From Letharia columbiana (taxonomy: Eukaryota > Ascomycota > Lecanoromycetes > Lecanorales > Parmeliaceae), in assembly GCF_014066305.1 (NCBI RefSeq), contig NW_023501080.1, forward strand, positions 310,001 to 374,000: a DNA stretch of 64,000 bases, given 5' to 3'. Each line of letters opens with the position of its first letter. Position 1 is the stretch's first letter. The position numbers and the translations under genes are program-made. Below the pieces are notes generated by a model. That model had not been told where the DNA came from, did no database searches, and worked only from the letters and a program-made list of their open reading frames with translations. Positions 22,252 through 32,334 of this stretch are shown here, piece after piece.

Positions 22252-23192
22252 TCATAAGTAATCTTTCTTTCTACTCGTCCTTGTATACTGATTCATGTGC
22301 CATTCCGTGTCCCCGCTCTTGCTCTCCAATGTCCCTCCCCTAATCTCAAACAGTCGCATCGTCATTCGAGGGCCCACCTCCGCCAATTCGACACTTTGAT
22401 ATCCTGTCCGCACGAAGACGTGATGTCTTACTTCTATACTGTCCTCGATGTTTTTGAATGTCACCACTCGGTTGCCCACCTTCTGATTGGTAGTTGCAGC
22501 ATCTCGGGGCGGGAAAAGGTGCTTCAGTATCTGCGCCACTCGTTTACCAAGAGGACTATTGAAATTTTCGAAGATGAGGTGCGGGTAGGATTCGCTGACT
22601 GTGCCCTTTGAAGCGTTGGGGAGGTCGTGACGCAGGAAGACGTTATGTAGCGAAAAAGACGCCGTGGGGCCGTGAGGCAGATGAGAAATTGTCAGGGCTG
22701 TGGGCACGCCGCGGTGTTCGTGGAGAAGAAGTAGGTCCGTCAAGGAAGAGGCATTGGCGCTAGAGACGAGATTGGGCAGAATGAGGGTACCTCTGTTGAG
22801 ACGAATGGAGGTAGGAAGTAGAAGCCGAATCTCTTTAGCAAAGGCAGATAGTCGAGTGGAGGGTGAGCGTGAGGTTGTGACCAGGGGTCGGGGATCTGTG
22901 ATGCCAGACAGATGGGCGTATTCATCATCGATGTCATTGTGGGCTTCGGCGCTTTCGTCAAACTTGTAGTCTTCACGTAAAGTCTTATCGTTGGCAATGG
23001 CAGGGTCCAGAGGCTTTCCAGTCGCCAGAGAGGCTTTGAGCTTTGCACGCTTCTCAGCAGTCTCTGCTTCGCGGAGAGTGAGGGCGCGGCGGTGGAGATA
23101 ATCTCTCCTCTGCCGGGCTTGTCTTCTCTGGTAGAGCGAGATTAGCAAAGAGTAACCTTACAACTATAGAGAGTCGGGGCACGAACAATCAT
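22252..23192 (-). CDS. IMP4: U3 small nucleolar ribonucleoprotein IMP4
   Basis: Imp4 is a Brix-domain RNA-binding protein of the nucleolar U3 snoRNP that, with Imp3 and Mpp10, helps U3 pair with pre-rRNA during 18S rRNA maturation. A two-codon first exon (23192-23187, Met-Ile) is spliced to 23127-22252 over a 59-bp intron (GTTCGT donor, GCTAATC branch, TACCAG acceptor), giving MIRRQARQRRDYLHRRALTL and 293 residues, the usual length. The Brix domain is clear: SGITDPRPLVTTSRSPSTRL, FAKEIRLLLPTSIRLNRG, LHEHRGVPTALTISHLPHGP, SFSLHNVFLRHD, LIFENFNSPLGKRV, GPRMTMRLFEIRGGTLE and the C-terminal KKDYL. The tiny first exon is easily missed by gene finders. The gene is divergent from UPF1 with 387 bp between the starts. 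Confidence 0.97.
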
Positions 23193-23579
23193 CTTGAAAC
23201 TTGTAGAGCAAGGAGCGAGCTCTTTGCTCCTGTGAATGATATTTTCTTTTACACTGGCCGTACCTGCAGCGAAGAAGAATTTTAGTGGGGGGGCCGCACC
23301 TGCCAAGACCCAGCCCGAAAAGCGGCCTTCTTTTCGCCGATCAAATCCCTCCCTTCCCACCCACCAACACTTCTCACATTCTATTCTAGTTCCCTTGCAG
23401 GAGCCTCTCCCTTTCCTTTGTGGTGGCGGAGTCAGATGAATTATTCTTTCAGTCTTACCAAGAGCTTCTCGCATACGACAAGTTGCCGAAAGCCGCTGTG
23501 ATTAGTCGCAAGGGCTGGCTCATTGAAGCTTCTTGACCTGCCAGGTACTATCTCGCCTTACACAACATCCTAAGGCGCT
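23193..23579. promoter_or_regulatory. Shared IMP4/UPF1 divergent promoter region
   Basis: The 387 bp between the start codons of IMP4 (minus) and UPF1 (plus) must hold both promoters and both 5' leaders. A CT-rich stretch near 23370-23420 is typical for fungal promoters. No TATA box or defined factor site can be assigned by eye. Confidence 0.6.
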
Positions 23580-26500
23580 ATGGAGGGAGCTTTCACACAC
23601 CTGGGAAATCATCTCATATCAGATTCAGCATCTACAATAAACGCTGGAGACGATCTCTCCACCATCGACCCCGACGAGAGCATCTTAGATCGCGAATATG
23701 GGAGGGGCAATTTGACTGGGGGACCTAGGAGACGTCGACATGATGATGAAGATGAGGGTACAGAGGCATTCGACGATGATGACACGGAGAGCATGGTCAG
23801 CATGCCAGTGGATGGTATCAACGGCAAGCCAGGCATAAGAGCTGAGGAGGAGAAAGAATTACCACCACATGCTTGCGCGTAAGCTTATCATAAGCCTAAA
23901 CGGGCCTCAACGCAGCTACTAATATTTGATTCCTTGTCCAGATACTGCGGTATACACAATCCAAGTTCCGTCGTTCGATGCCTGGCTTGCAGCAAGTGGT
24001 TTTGCAGCGCTCGCGGCAATACCTCTTCCTCCCACATTATCAATCATCTAGTCCGCGCTCGCCACAAGGAGGTACAGCTTCACCCTAGTTCATCTTTGGG
24101 AGATACTGTACTCGAATGCTACAACTGCGGTACTAAGAATGTGTTCTTGCTCGGCTTCATACCAGCCAAGTCCGACACAGTGGTGGTGCTTCTCTGCCGT
24201 CAGCCTTGTGCATCTATGCCGTCCTCGAAAGACATGAACTGGGACGTATCACGTTGGCAACCCTTGATCGAGGACCGATCATTCCTGGCATGGCTGGTAT
24301 CTTCACCTTCGGACCAAGAGCAACTGCGCGCACGCCACCTAAGTCCCCAAATGATTGCCAAGTTGGAAGAGATGTGGAAGGACAACGCTTCTGCCACAAT
24401 TGCAGACTTAGAGAAAGGCGCAGGTGTAGACGACGAGCCAGCACCAGTGCTGCTACACTATGACGATGCCTACCAATATCAGAACGTCTTTGGGCCCCTG
24501 GTAAAGATCGAAGCAGACTACGACCGGAAGCTGAAAGAGTCACAATCGCAAGATGGATTGGTCGTTCGCTGGGACTTTGGCCTGAACAACAAACACCTTG
24601 CTAGCTTTGTGTTGCCGAAGCTCGAGCTCGGAGACGTCAAGCTGGCTGTTGGAGATGAAATGCGCATCAAGTACACTGGAGAGCTCCGTCCGCCATGGGA
24701 AGGGGTTGGCTATGTGATCAAGATCCCCAACAATCAGTCAGACGAGGTCACCATCGAGCTTCGTGCAAAGGGCGACCACAAGTCTGTCCCGACTGAATGC
24801 ACTCACAATTTCAGCGCAGACTATGTGTGGAAAGCTACTTCTTTTGACAGAATGCAGCTTGCTATGAAGACGTTCGCTGTTGACGAGATGAGTGTATCAG
24901 GATACATATTCCATCGACTCTTGGGCCACGAAGTTGCGGCAGCACCGATGAAAACCCAGATGCCCAAGAAATACAGCGTACCTGGACTGCCAGAGCTTAA
25001 CGGCAGTCAGATCAATGCCGTCAAGAGTGTCCTTCAGAAGCCTCTAAGCTTGATTCAAGGCCCTCCGGGTACCGGAAAGACCGTCACCTCGGCCACCATC
25101 ATCTATCATCTTGCCAAGATCAATGGTGGACAAGTTCTTGTCTGTGCTCCGTCTAACGTGGCCGTCGACCAGCTGTGTGAACGAATCCATAAGACGGGAT
25201 TGAAGACCGTTCGTGTCACGGCCAAGTCTCGCGAAGATGTCGAGTCCCCGGTCGGCTTCCTCTCTCTTCATGAGCAGGTTCGCATGAATGATAGCAATAC
25301 CGAATTGGTTAAGCTCAACCAACTCAAGAGCGAGCTTGGTGAACTGTCGAGTCAAGACGAGAAGAAGTTCAAGCAGCTGACTCGAAGTGCCGAGCGTGAG
25401 ATCTTGACCAATGCGGACGTCATTTGCTGTACTTGCGTCGGAGCTGGCGATCCACGTCTTGCTCGCTTCAAGTTCCGCACTGTTCTGATCGACGAATCGA
25501 CTCAATCCGCAGAGCCTGAGTGCATGATTCCATTGGTGCTCGGCTGCAAGCAAGTCGTTCTTGTCGGTGACCACCAGCAATTGGGCCCTGTTATCATGAA
25601 CAAGAAAGCGGCAAAGGCAGGTCTAAACCAGTCGTTATTCGAACGTCTTGTCATTCTTGGATGTGCTCCTATTCGGTTGAACGTACAGTACCGTATGCAT
25701 CCATGCCTATCAGAGTTCCCGTCAAACATGTTCTACGAGGGTTCACTGCAGAACGGCGTAACGATGCAGCAGCGCCTACGTCGCGATGTAGACTTCCCTT
25801 GGCCAGTAATGGACTCTCCGATGGTGTTCTGGTCGAATCTCGGTAATGAGGAGATTTCAGCCTCTGGAACATCATATCTCAATCGCACTGAAGCATCCAA
25901 TGTCGAAAAGATCATCACTCGCTTCTTCAAAGCTGGTGTTCAACCCAGTGATATCGGTATCATCACGCCTTACGAAGGCCAGCGAAGCTATGTTGTTAGC
26001 TCCATGCAGACTAATGGGACGTTCAAGAAGGAGAATTACAAAGAGATCGAGGTGGCCTCCGTTGACGCTTTCCAAGGCCGGGAGAAAGACTTTATTGTAT
26101 TATCCTGTGTGCGCTCCAACGATCACCAAGGCATTGGCTTCTTGAGTGATCCTCGCCGTCTTAATGTCGCGCTTACTCGAGCCAAGTATGGTTTGGTCAT
26201 TTTGGGCAACCCCAAGGTCTTGTCGAAGCATCCATTGTGGCATTATCTTCTTTTGCACTTCAAGGAGAAGAATTGCCTGGTCGAAGGGCCGCTATCTAAT
26301 CTGCAGATCTCTTTGCTGCAGTTCAGTCGTCCCAAACAATCCTACCGCGGGCCCCAACGCTACCAGATGTCTTACCAGCGGGCTTCCGATTTGAGCAATG
26401 GCATGGCCAATGGTCGCAATGGCCCTCGTCAAGAGTACAACGATGCTGGGTCCCTCGTCGGCTACATTCCGGATGATGTATCATCCGTGCATTCATCTTC

Positions 26501-26918
26501 CGTTGGCGGCGGTGTCGGTGTCCCTTCTACTTACCCACCAATGTTTTCTGGATTCCAGGACACTTGGCCTACCCTGAACGGACGTCGGATGAACGGTGCG
26601 AAGAGCCGAGCTGGGACCGAGAGCATTGCTGGCGAGTCTGTTGCTGCTAGTGAGTCGGACATCAATGGTCCCGCTAGTACCGTCGATGGCAAAGGAGGAG
26701 TTAGTCTGGCTGGCCTCAGCATCAATGATGCAAAGCAAGCCAGTATTAACCAATCGGATCGTCTGAAGCGCTACGTGGAATCTGGTGGACGTCCTGGCGA
26801 TGGCAGCGTGTTCGGCGGAAGCTCTGCCGGCGGCCGGGTCCCGCGTGGAGATGATGACGATGCTCGAAGCGTCTCTACAGCCTTTGCCAGCCAAGTTGGG
26901 CTGGGCAACTACGATTGA
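23580..26918 (+). CDS. UPF1: ATP-dependent RNA helicase UPF1 (nonsense-mediated mRNA decay)
   Basis: UPF1/Nam7 is the cytoplasmic SF1 helicase that drives nonsense-mediated decay with Upf2 and Upf3. Exons 23580-23878 and 23942-26918 join over a 63-bp intron (GTAAGC donor, CTACTAATAT branch, GTCCAG acceptor), restoring HACAYCGIHNP; the product is 1091 residues. The Cys/His-rich zinc domain starts at C99 ([20 protein letters not shown]) and includes HHxx-type segments and [10 protein letters not shown]. The helicase core has Walker A GPPGTGKT near residue 473, the motif II DEST near 617, [15 protein letters not shown] near 682, [10 protein letters not shown] and [10 protein letters not shown]. 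The N terminus is acidic; the C-terminal 180 residues are Gly/Ser-rich and lack a recognised domain, as in other fungi. All catalytic motifs are intact. Confidence 0.98.
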
Positions 26919-28463
26919 TCCGACATCCGAAGGCTGACTCGGAAACATGGTGGTTGATTAATGGAATTCAGTTGACAAGACCAGATACAACACGACGACA
27001 AGGCTAGATGCTCCTGCATGCGCTTGGGTACTCCGAGCAGTCATGGCACTACTCGAGAGACTCCGGGTCTTGATGAGCGACGCGAGGCTTCGGAGAAAGC
27101 TGCAAGGCTGATACGCCAGCCGCAGAGATGCTCATGCATGCGAAAAATTGCAAGTCGGGAGGAAATGAATTGCCGTCATGGAGGCGAGGTGGAAAGCGCA
27201 ACTGTCTCTACGGCATCATGTCAGATAATGTTGCAGCTCAGTGGTGGTTGTCCGTGGAGGGATGGCGATTGTTCTGCGCCGTTCCGGGTCTTGCCCCGTC
27301 GAATCAAGTGATGCCCCGAGCGGGTCCGCAAGACACGGCAACGTGTATGCAGTTGCCGGTCCATTTGGGATTTGCAGCATGTGCAGCACTGACTTTCCTT
27401 TCTTCATCATGCGTTTGATAGATCGTCGGATTGTGAATGCAAATCCCGTCTCTACCTTGTTTGTGGTCCCACTCTCCTCGAAACCGGGACATTGCGCGAA
27501 AAAGCTGGCATAGCCACGCCCAGCAGATTTCCGATGCGCGTGGTCGTCTCGTAGATAAGTAGAGTATTTGGAAGGATCTTGCAGGGTTGAGGTGCGTCTG
27601 CAACTCTGCATTGCTGTGTAGTGTGCACGCTCTCTTTGCCTCGGGGCTAACCGAATCTTGACGCGATCAGTCAGGAGAGATGGCGATCGGATTTTCCATC
27701 ATATGCGTTCCAATCTCCTTTGCAGGCCCACTCGTTCCCCGAGATTGCCAGATTGTGGGTCAGGATAGCCGTTGGGAGTAGAATAAATATGTACCTACAT
27801 TACCGTACATAGACATGTGCTTACATCCCACGTTGACGGACGTTGATCAAAAGTATTATGCGCCGCTTAACGTACCTTACCCTTGTTATGTGATTCATGC
27901 AGGGCAGCGCCCCGAGGGAAGGAGATTAGGGGAAAGTCAAAGTACCTTAGACATGGAGTTCGTCTGAATGGGCTCTAGTGGAAACCAGGCAAGAAGCCAC
28001 ACTTCATCCGCAAGAAGTAAATGATCAACACGGGGCGGCGCAATCAGAGCGCTTGGCGTCATTCTTGTCTTGGAATCTGACCATTAAGGAAAGAGCAGGC
28101 AGACTAAAGGGAAGAAATGGAAGAAATAAGGTAGACTTGGATCTAATCGGCTGATGATCGTATCCCTGATCATGCCTGTTCCATCCCCTGCTCATCCTTA
28201 TTTTCCCTGGTCCATCAAACTTGGCATTGGTCTGTCTTTCCTTTTCCTTTCTATTTTCCTTCCCAACCACGGGCTACCAATTACCAACCATACGAGTAAT
28301 GAGACGGTAAGATTACTTGACCTTAACAATCTGTCCGGGGGTGCCTAAGTCAAAACAGCTTCGATCGTCTTCGCCTACATCAATTAGTCTCCAACAATCT
28401 CCTGATGCTGCACTTTTAAATCTATTCATGTCAGCCGCCACGATCACACTACCGTAAAGTATT
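26919..28463. other. Intergenic; no gene recognised
   Basis: Open frames on both strands are under 135 codons and show no motif or start support. The UPF1 3' region lies at the left and the promoter of the peroxiredoxin-like gene at the right, where pyrimidine-rich runs occur near 28180-28270. Confidence 0.4.
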
Positions 28464-29711
28464 ATGGAGTCGTTCGTTTCAGCATCTGCTCCGCCATGGC
28501 CTTCAACCTTCCATTCTTTTGTCTCTTTCTTCTCTTTGTTACTCTCCAACCCCACCATCATCGCCATACTACTCACCCTCACTCTCGTCCCCCTCGTCCT
28601 CTGGATTGACACCATCGGCAAAAATCCTGGCTCTTCTCTCAATACCATGCCGGGGAAAGACCCTTCCGCTGACTTCAAGGGGAACATCAAAGTCAACAAC
28701 AATCCCCCTACAAAAGAAGATCTCGAGAAAATCGCGGACCTGCCTGTGCTAGACAAGGATGGGAAGAAGTGTACGTTCAAGAGCTTGTATGCCGACAATG
28801 AGAATGGACCGCGCCGGGTTCTGATAATATTTATACGGCATTTCTTCTGTGGGGTATGGAACCCGATTAACCCCTTCCTGGCCGTGAAAGACGCTGACAA
28901 ACATCCACAGAATTGCCAGGAGTACCTCCGTACCTTCGCATCCTCCATTACCCCCGAGTCCCTCTCCTCCCTCTCCCCTCCCACCCAAATTGTCGTCATC
29001 GGCTGCGGCCAACCGCACCTCATACCCATGTACATTCAAGAAACCGGATGCCCCTTTCCCATCTACGCCGACCCTACACGGAAATTATATCATCTCCTCC
29101 GTATGACGAGCACCCTGACTCTGGGCAAGACGCCCGAATACATGCAGCGCTCTATCCTGTCCATGGCTGTGAGGAGCTTCATTCAAGAGCTGAAGTCGGG
29201 CAGAAACATGCTTTCCGGCGGCGATTTCCGACAAGTGGGTGGAGAATTCTTCTTTCAAAACGGGAAGGTGACCTGGTGCCGTCGCATGCGGAGTACGAGA
29301 GACCATGCGGAGATCCCCATTGTAAGACAACAGCTGGGACTGGACGACACGCCAGCGCCACGGAGGAAGAGGTGGAGCGCTGCCGGTATAGGTGATGGTA
29401 TCACCAGGCGATTGAGTAATCGAAGACCCATGAGTTGGGCGGGAGGGCCGAGAAGTAAGAGCGGGAATAGGCTGGAGAGACCCGCCAGTGGGATGGACTT
29501 CCTCAGAGAGGAGGATGGGGAGAAGTTGATAAACGGGAATGGGGTTGCAAGTGGGCATGATGTGGGTGCCAATGGCGCCGCCACGAATCGTGTTGCTACC
29601 AACGGCGCTGCCACGAACGGTACGGCCAACGGAGCTACTGTCAACGGATCCGGCAATGGTGGTACCACGAACGGCCGCGCAATCTTGGAAAGAATCAACT
29701 TCGATACGTAA
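28464..29711 (+). CDS. Peroxiredoxin-like (AhpC/TSA, PRXL2/AAED1-type) membrane-anchored protein
   Basis: The thioredoxin-fold domain is of the AhpC-TSA_2 type found in AAED1/PRXL2 proteins. Exons 28464-28853 and 28911-29711 give 396 residues. The 57-bp intron (GTATGG donor, CTGAC branch, CCACAG acceptor) is a multiple of three and has no stop, so the unspliced frame is also open, but only splicing restores the family sequence RHFFCG-NCQEYLR with a C129-G-N-C132 motif. A hydrophobic helix at about residues 27-48 (TIIAILLTLTLVPLVLWI) suggests a membrane anchor. Downstream family segments are VVIGCGQPHLIPMYIQETGC, FPIYADPTRKLYHLLRM and GGDFRQVGGEFFFQNGKV. The last 45 residues are an Asn/Gly/Thr/Ala repeat. 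A redox role is inferred from the fold; the substrate is unknown. Confidence 0.9.
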   Translation: MESFVSASAPPWPSTFHSFVSFFSLLLSNPTIIAILLTLTLVPLVLWIDTIGKNPGSSLNTMPGKDPSADFKGNIKVNNNPPTKEDLEKIADLPVLDKDGKKCTFKSLYADNENGPRRVLIIFIRHFFCGVWNPINPFLAVKDADKHPQNCQEYLRTFASSITPESLSSLSPPTQIVVIGCGQPHLIPMYIQETGCPFPIYADPTRKLYHLLRMTSTLTLGKTPEYMQRSILSMAVRSFIQELKSGRNMLSGGDFRQVGGEFFFQNGKVTWCRRMRSTRDHAEIPIVRQQLGLDDTPAPRRKRWSAAGIGDGITRRLSNRRPMSWAGGPRSKSGNRLERPASGMDFLREEDGEKLINGNGVASGHDVGANGAATNRVATNGAATNGTANGATVNGSGNGGTTNGRAILERINFDT

Positions 29712-30107
29712 GGCGTCTGATTGGGTCGTCAATGCTGAATTTTCCCGATACCCTGGTACTTTGCTATAGTTGCACGGCTTTGGTCCATTTGTACAGCACA
29801 CAATCATGTAAATATTTGATGAAACCTGAACGCATTGGCTGTGCTCACAGTCCCATGTTGATCGCGTCCTCTCCTTTGCAACAACAGCGCTCCGCATATG
29901 GCCAATACACACGCGACCCGTTACCATTCAACCTCCCTCCCTCCCTCACTCACCCACCCACTTCCATCCCTTGCACCGCCCCATTCACCTCGCCTCCCCA
30001 ACTCCCCCCACCCCACATCGAAAGCAGTAGAAGAACTGTACGGTTTGTTGAACACGGGCTTTCTATCTCGCACTTTGGGTTCGGATCCATGAACCGTGTC
30101 TTACCAC
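29712..30107. other. 3' flank of the peroxiredoxin-like gene
   Basis: Contains the 3' untranslated region and a C-rich CCCTCC/CACCCAC stretch at 29930-30015. No gene seen. Confidence 0.5.
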
Positions 30108-30402
30108 AGAAAAGAAGAAAAAAAAGAAGAAGAAGAAAAGAAGAGGAAGAGAAGAAAAGAAGAAGAGAAGAAGAGAAGAAGAGAAGAGAAGAAGAGAAGG
30201 AGAAGAAGAGAAAGAAGAGAAGAAGAGAAGAAGAGAAGAAGAAAAGAAGAGAAGAAGAAGAAGAAGAAGAAGAGAAGAAAAGAAGAAAAGAAGAAAAGAA
30301 GAAGAGAAGAAGAAGAAGAAGAAGAAAGAAGAAAGCGAAGAAAGAGAAGAAAGAAGAAGAAAAGAAGAAAAAAAAGAAGAAGAAAAAAAAAAAAGGGGGG
30401 GA
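30108..30402 (+). repeat. Polypurine (GAA/GAAA/GAGAA)n tract
   Basis: About 290 bp consist of A and G only on the plus strand, mainly GAAGAA and GAGAAGAAG units, ending in an A run and a G run. All three frames are open as Lys/Arg/Glu strings, a by-product of composition, so the long frames here are not genes. Such mirror-symmetric purine tracts can form triplex (H-DNA). Confidence 0.95.
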
Positions 30403-30616
30403 TCCGGTGGATGGAAGTAATAAAAACCTCGAGGAGGCAAGTCCACACCCAGCGGGCTGCATTTCGAAGGCTGCTCATCGTCATCGTCATCGTGGCCGTC
30501 ACTCCATTCCATACCCCCTCTCTATCTTTTGTGTCGATCAAGGAAAGAGTCGGTCTATATGTTTTGGGATCGGATACCGTGGTCCCGGCTCGAATTGTGG
30601 CGCTTTTTTGTTTATG

Positions 30617-31090
30617 GGAGAAGGGATGGGGGATGGGGGGGGATGGGGATGGGGGGGGGGGGGGGGGGGATGGGTAGGGGGATGGGGGGTTGGTGGGGGA
30701 TGGGTTGTCGGGGAGGGGTAGGGGGGATGGTGGGGGATGTTGGGGGAATGGGTAGGGGGATGGGGAGGGGGATGGGGATGGGGATGGGGAGGGGGGATGG
30801 GGGATGGGTAGGGGGGATGGGTGGAGGAAGGGGGGATGGGGAGGGGGGATGGGTAGGGGGATGGGTAGGGGGGGGAGGGGGATGGGGGGGGGGGAGATGG
30901 GGGGATGGGTTGGGGGATGGGGGATGTGGATGGATGAGGGGATGGGGGGATGGATGGAGGGATGGGGGTGGGGGGATGGGGGGATGGGGAGGGTGGATGG
31001 GGATGGGGGATGGGTTGGGGGATGGGGAGGGGGATGGGGATGGGGATGGGGGGATGGGTAGGGGGATGGGGAGGGGGATGGGGTGGAGTT
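30617..31090 (+). repeat. (GGGGAT)n-type G-rich minisatellite
   Basis: Roughly 470 bp of irregular GGGGAT, GGGGGAT and GGGTAGGGG units with an almost pure G/A/T plus strand. It contains dozens of runs of four or more G within short distance, so G-quadruplex formation is very likely. The long Gly/Met/Trp frames across it are artefacts of composition. It lies in the 3' intergenic space between two convergent genes. Confidence 0.95.
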
Positions 31091-31135
31091 TTTACACGTT
31101 TGGGTGGATGGGGGGAGGGGGAAATAGAGTGGGTT

Positions 31136-31241
31136 GGAGAAGAAGAAGGAGGAGAAGAAGAAGAAGAAGAAGAAGAGGAGAAGAAGAGAGAAGAAGGAGA
31201 AGGAGAAGAAGAAGAAGAAGGAGGAGGAGGAGGAGGAGGAG
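31136..31241 (+). repeat. Second polypurine (GAA/GGA)n tract
   Basis: About 105 bp of A and G only, moving from GAAGAA to GGAGGA units. Together with the two tracts to the left it gives one purine-skewed zone on the plus strand. Confidence 0.95.
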
Positions 31242-32334
31242 CGAAACCGCATACGTCGATGGGCTCGGTCTGGCTTCTGGTCCGTACGATACATGAAGGC
31301 GTGGTGGGCCGCCGTGAGGAGGATGAGGGTTGGGGTTGGGGTGCTTTGAGGGGGGGGAAGGGGGTGAAGGGGGCGAGTGAGTGGCTACTGTTGTTACTGT
31401 TGTTGGTGGGGGAGGAGGGGAGGGGAGGAGGAGGGGGCAAGGGGGAGAGAGGATGTTCAGTGCTGGGGGGACGATTGTAGGCGTCGTGGTGGTGGTGGGG
31501 AGGGGGGTGGGATTGTTGTTGTTGTTGATGATGACGATGATGATGGCGGTTTTGAGTAGAGGAGGAGGAGGAGGAGAAGAGGAAGGAAGCAGTGTGAGAG
31601 CGCCGTGCTGGCTTTCTATCCCTTTCCATCCCCGGCGGAATGGCTGTTTCGACATGTGTACTAATACATGGAAGTACAAGATGGGTTCGTCGTTTAGGAT
31701 ATAATCTTACATACGTAGGTGAAGCACTCAGCGGGTCCATCGTCGTCACGTTGCTCCGTCGCATCTAAATCGAGGGTCATCCCTCGTCGCTTCTGTACTA
31801 GTACTTCACCTACATACTTCTACCCGAATCGACTTGGGCGAAGAAGGTCTTGGTCTGATTCTTCCGGGTTGGTTAAGATGCTCCTCATTCATCTAGATAA
31901 GGTAGATAGACTGTGTGTGTGTGTTGCTCTCAGCGACGGGGGGCCCCTTTCCGAGCTAATTTCTGTGCGGTCAATGTAGTTATGGGTCGGGGTGGCGAGA
32001 TGGGGAGTTGTCGTGTGAGGATTGCTTTTACCGGGTTGATGGTCAATGGACTTGCTGGTTTGTGTGTTTGGTCGAGGGCGGGATTGTGCTAGGACTAGAA
32101 GTATGTTGGGGTTGATGGGGGTTTTGAGATCCTCCCCCTTCACAATCTCTTGCTCTTTCGATGGCACTGGGGTAGCTGAACCTAGGGAGGCAATGTGCTT
32201 TGCAACCCAACGCGGCACCTTGTCTATAGGATGCATTTCAGCCGTGTGTGAGTTGTTCTATTTGACGCACATTATGCAGGCTTGTATATTTGGAGATCCA
32301 TGATTAAGACTGTGGAAAACGACACGGACGGCTG
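31242..32334. other. Intergenic with GTT/GAT and GT simple repeats
   Basis: Further G-rich sequence continues to about 31510, followed by GTTGTTGTT and GATGATGATG runs near 31514-31545 and a GTGTGTGTGT run near 31911-31922. No gene is supported. The right end is the 3' region of the monooxygenase gene. Confidence 0.5.

Noticed and set aside
24200..26948. Minus-strand and off-frame open stretches across UPF1
   Set aside because: Shadows of the conserved UPF1 reading frame.
29732..31764. Several long open frames (up to about 400 codons) on both strands across 29.7-31.8 kb
   Set aside because: They consist of Lys/Arg/Glu, Phe/Ser/Leu, Gly/Met/Trp or Pro/His strings forced by polypurine and GGGGAT repeats, open in nearly all frames and without any domain.
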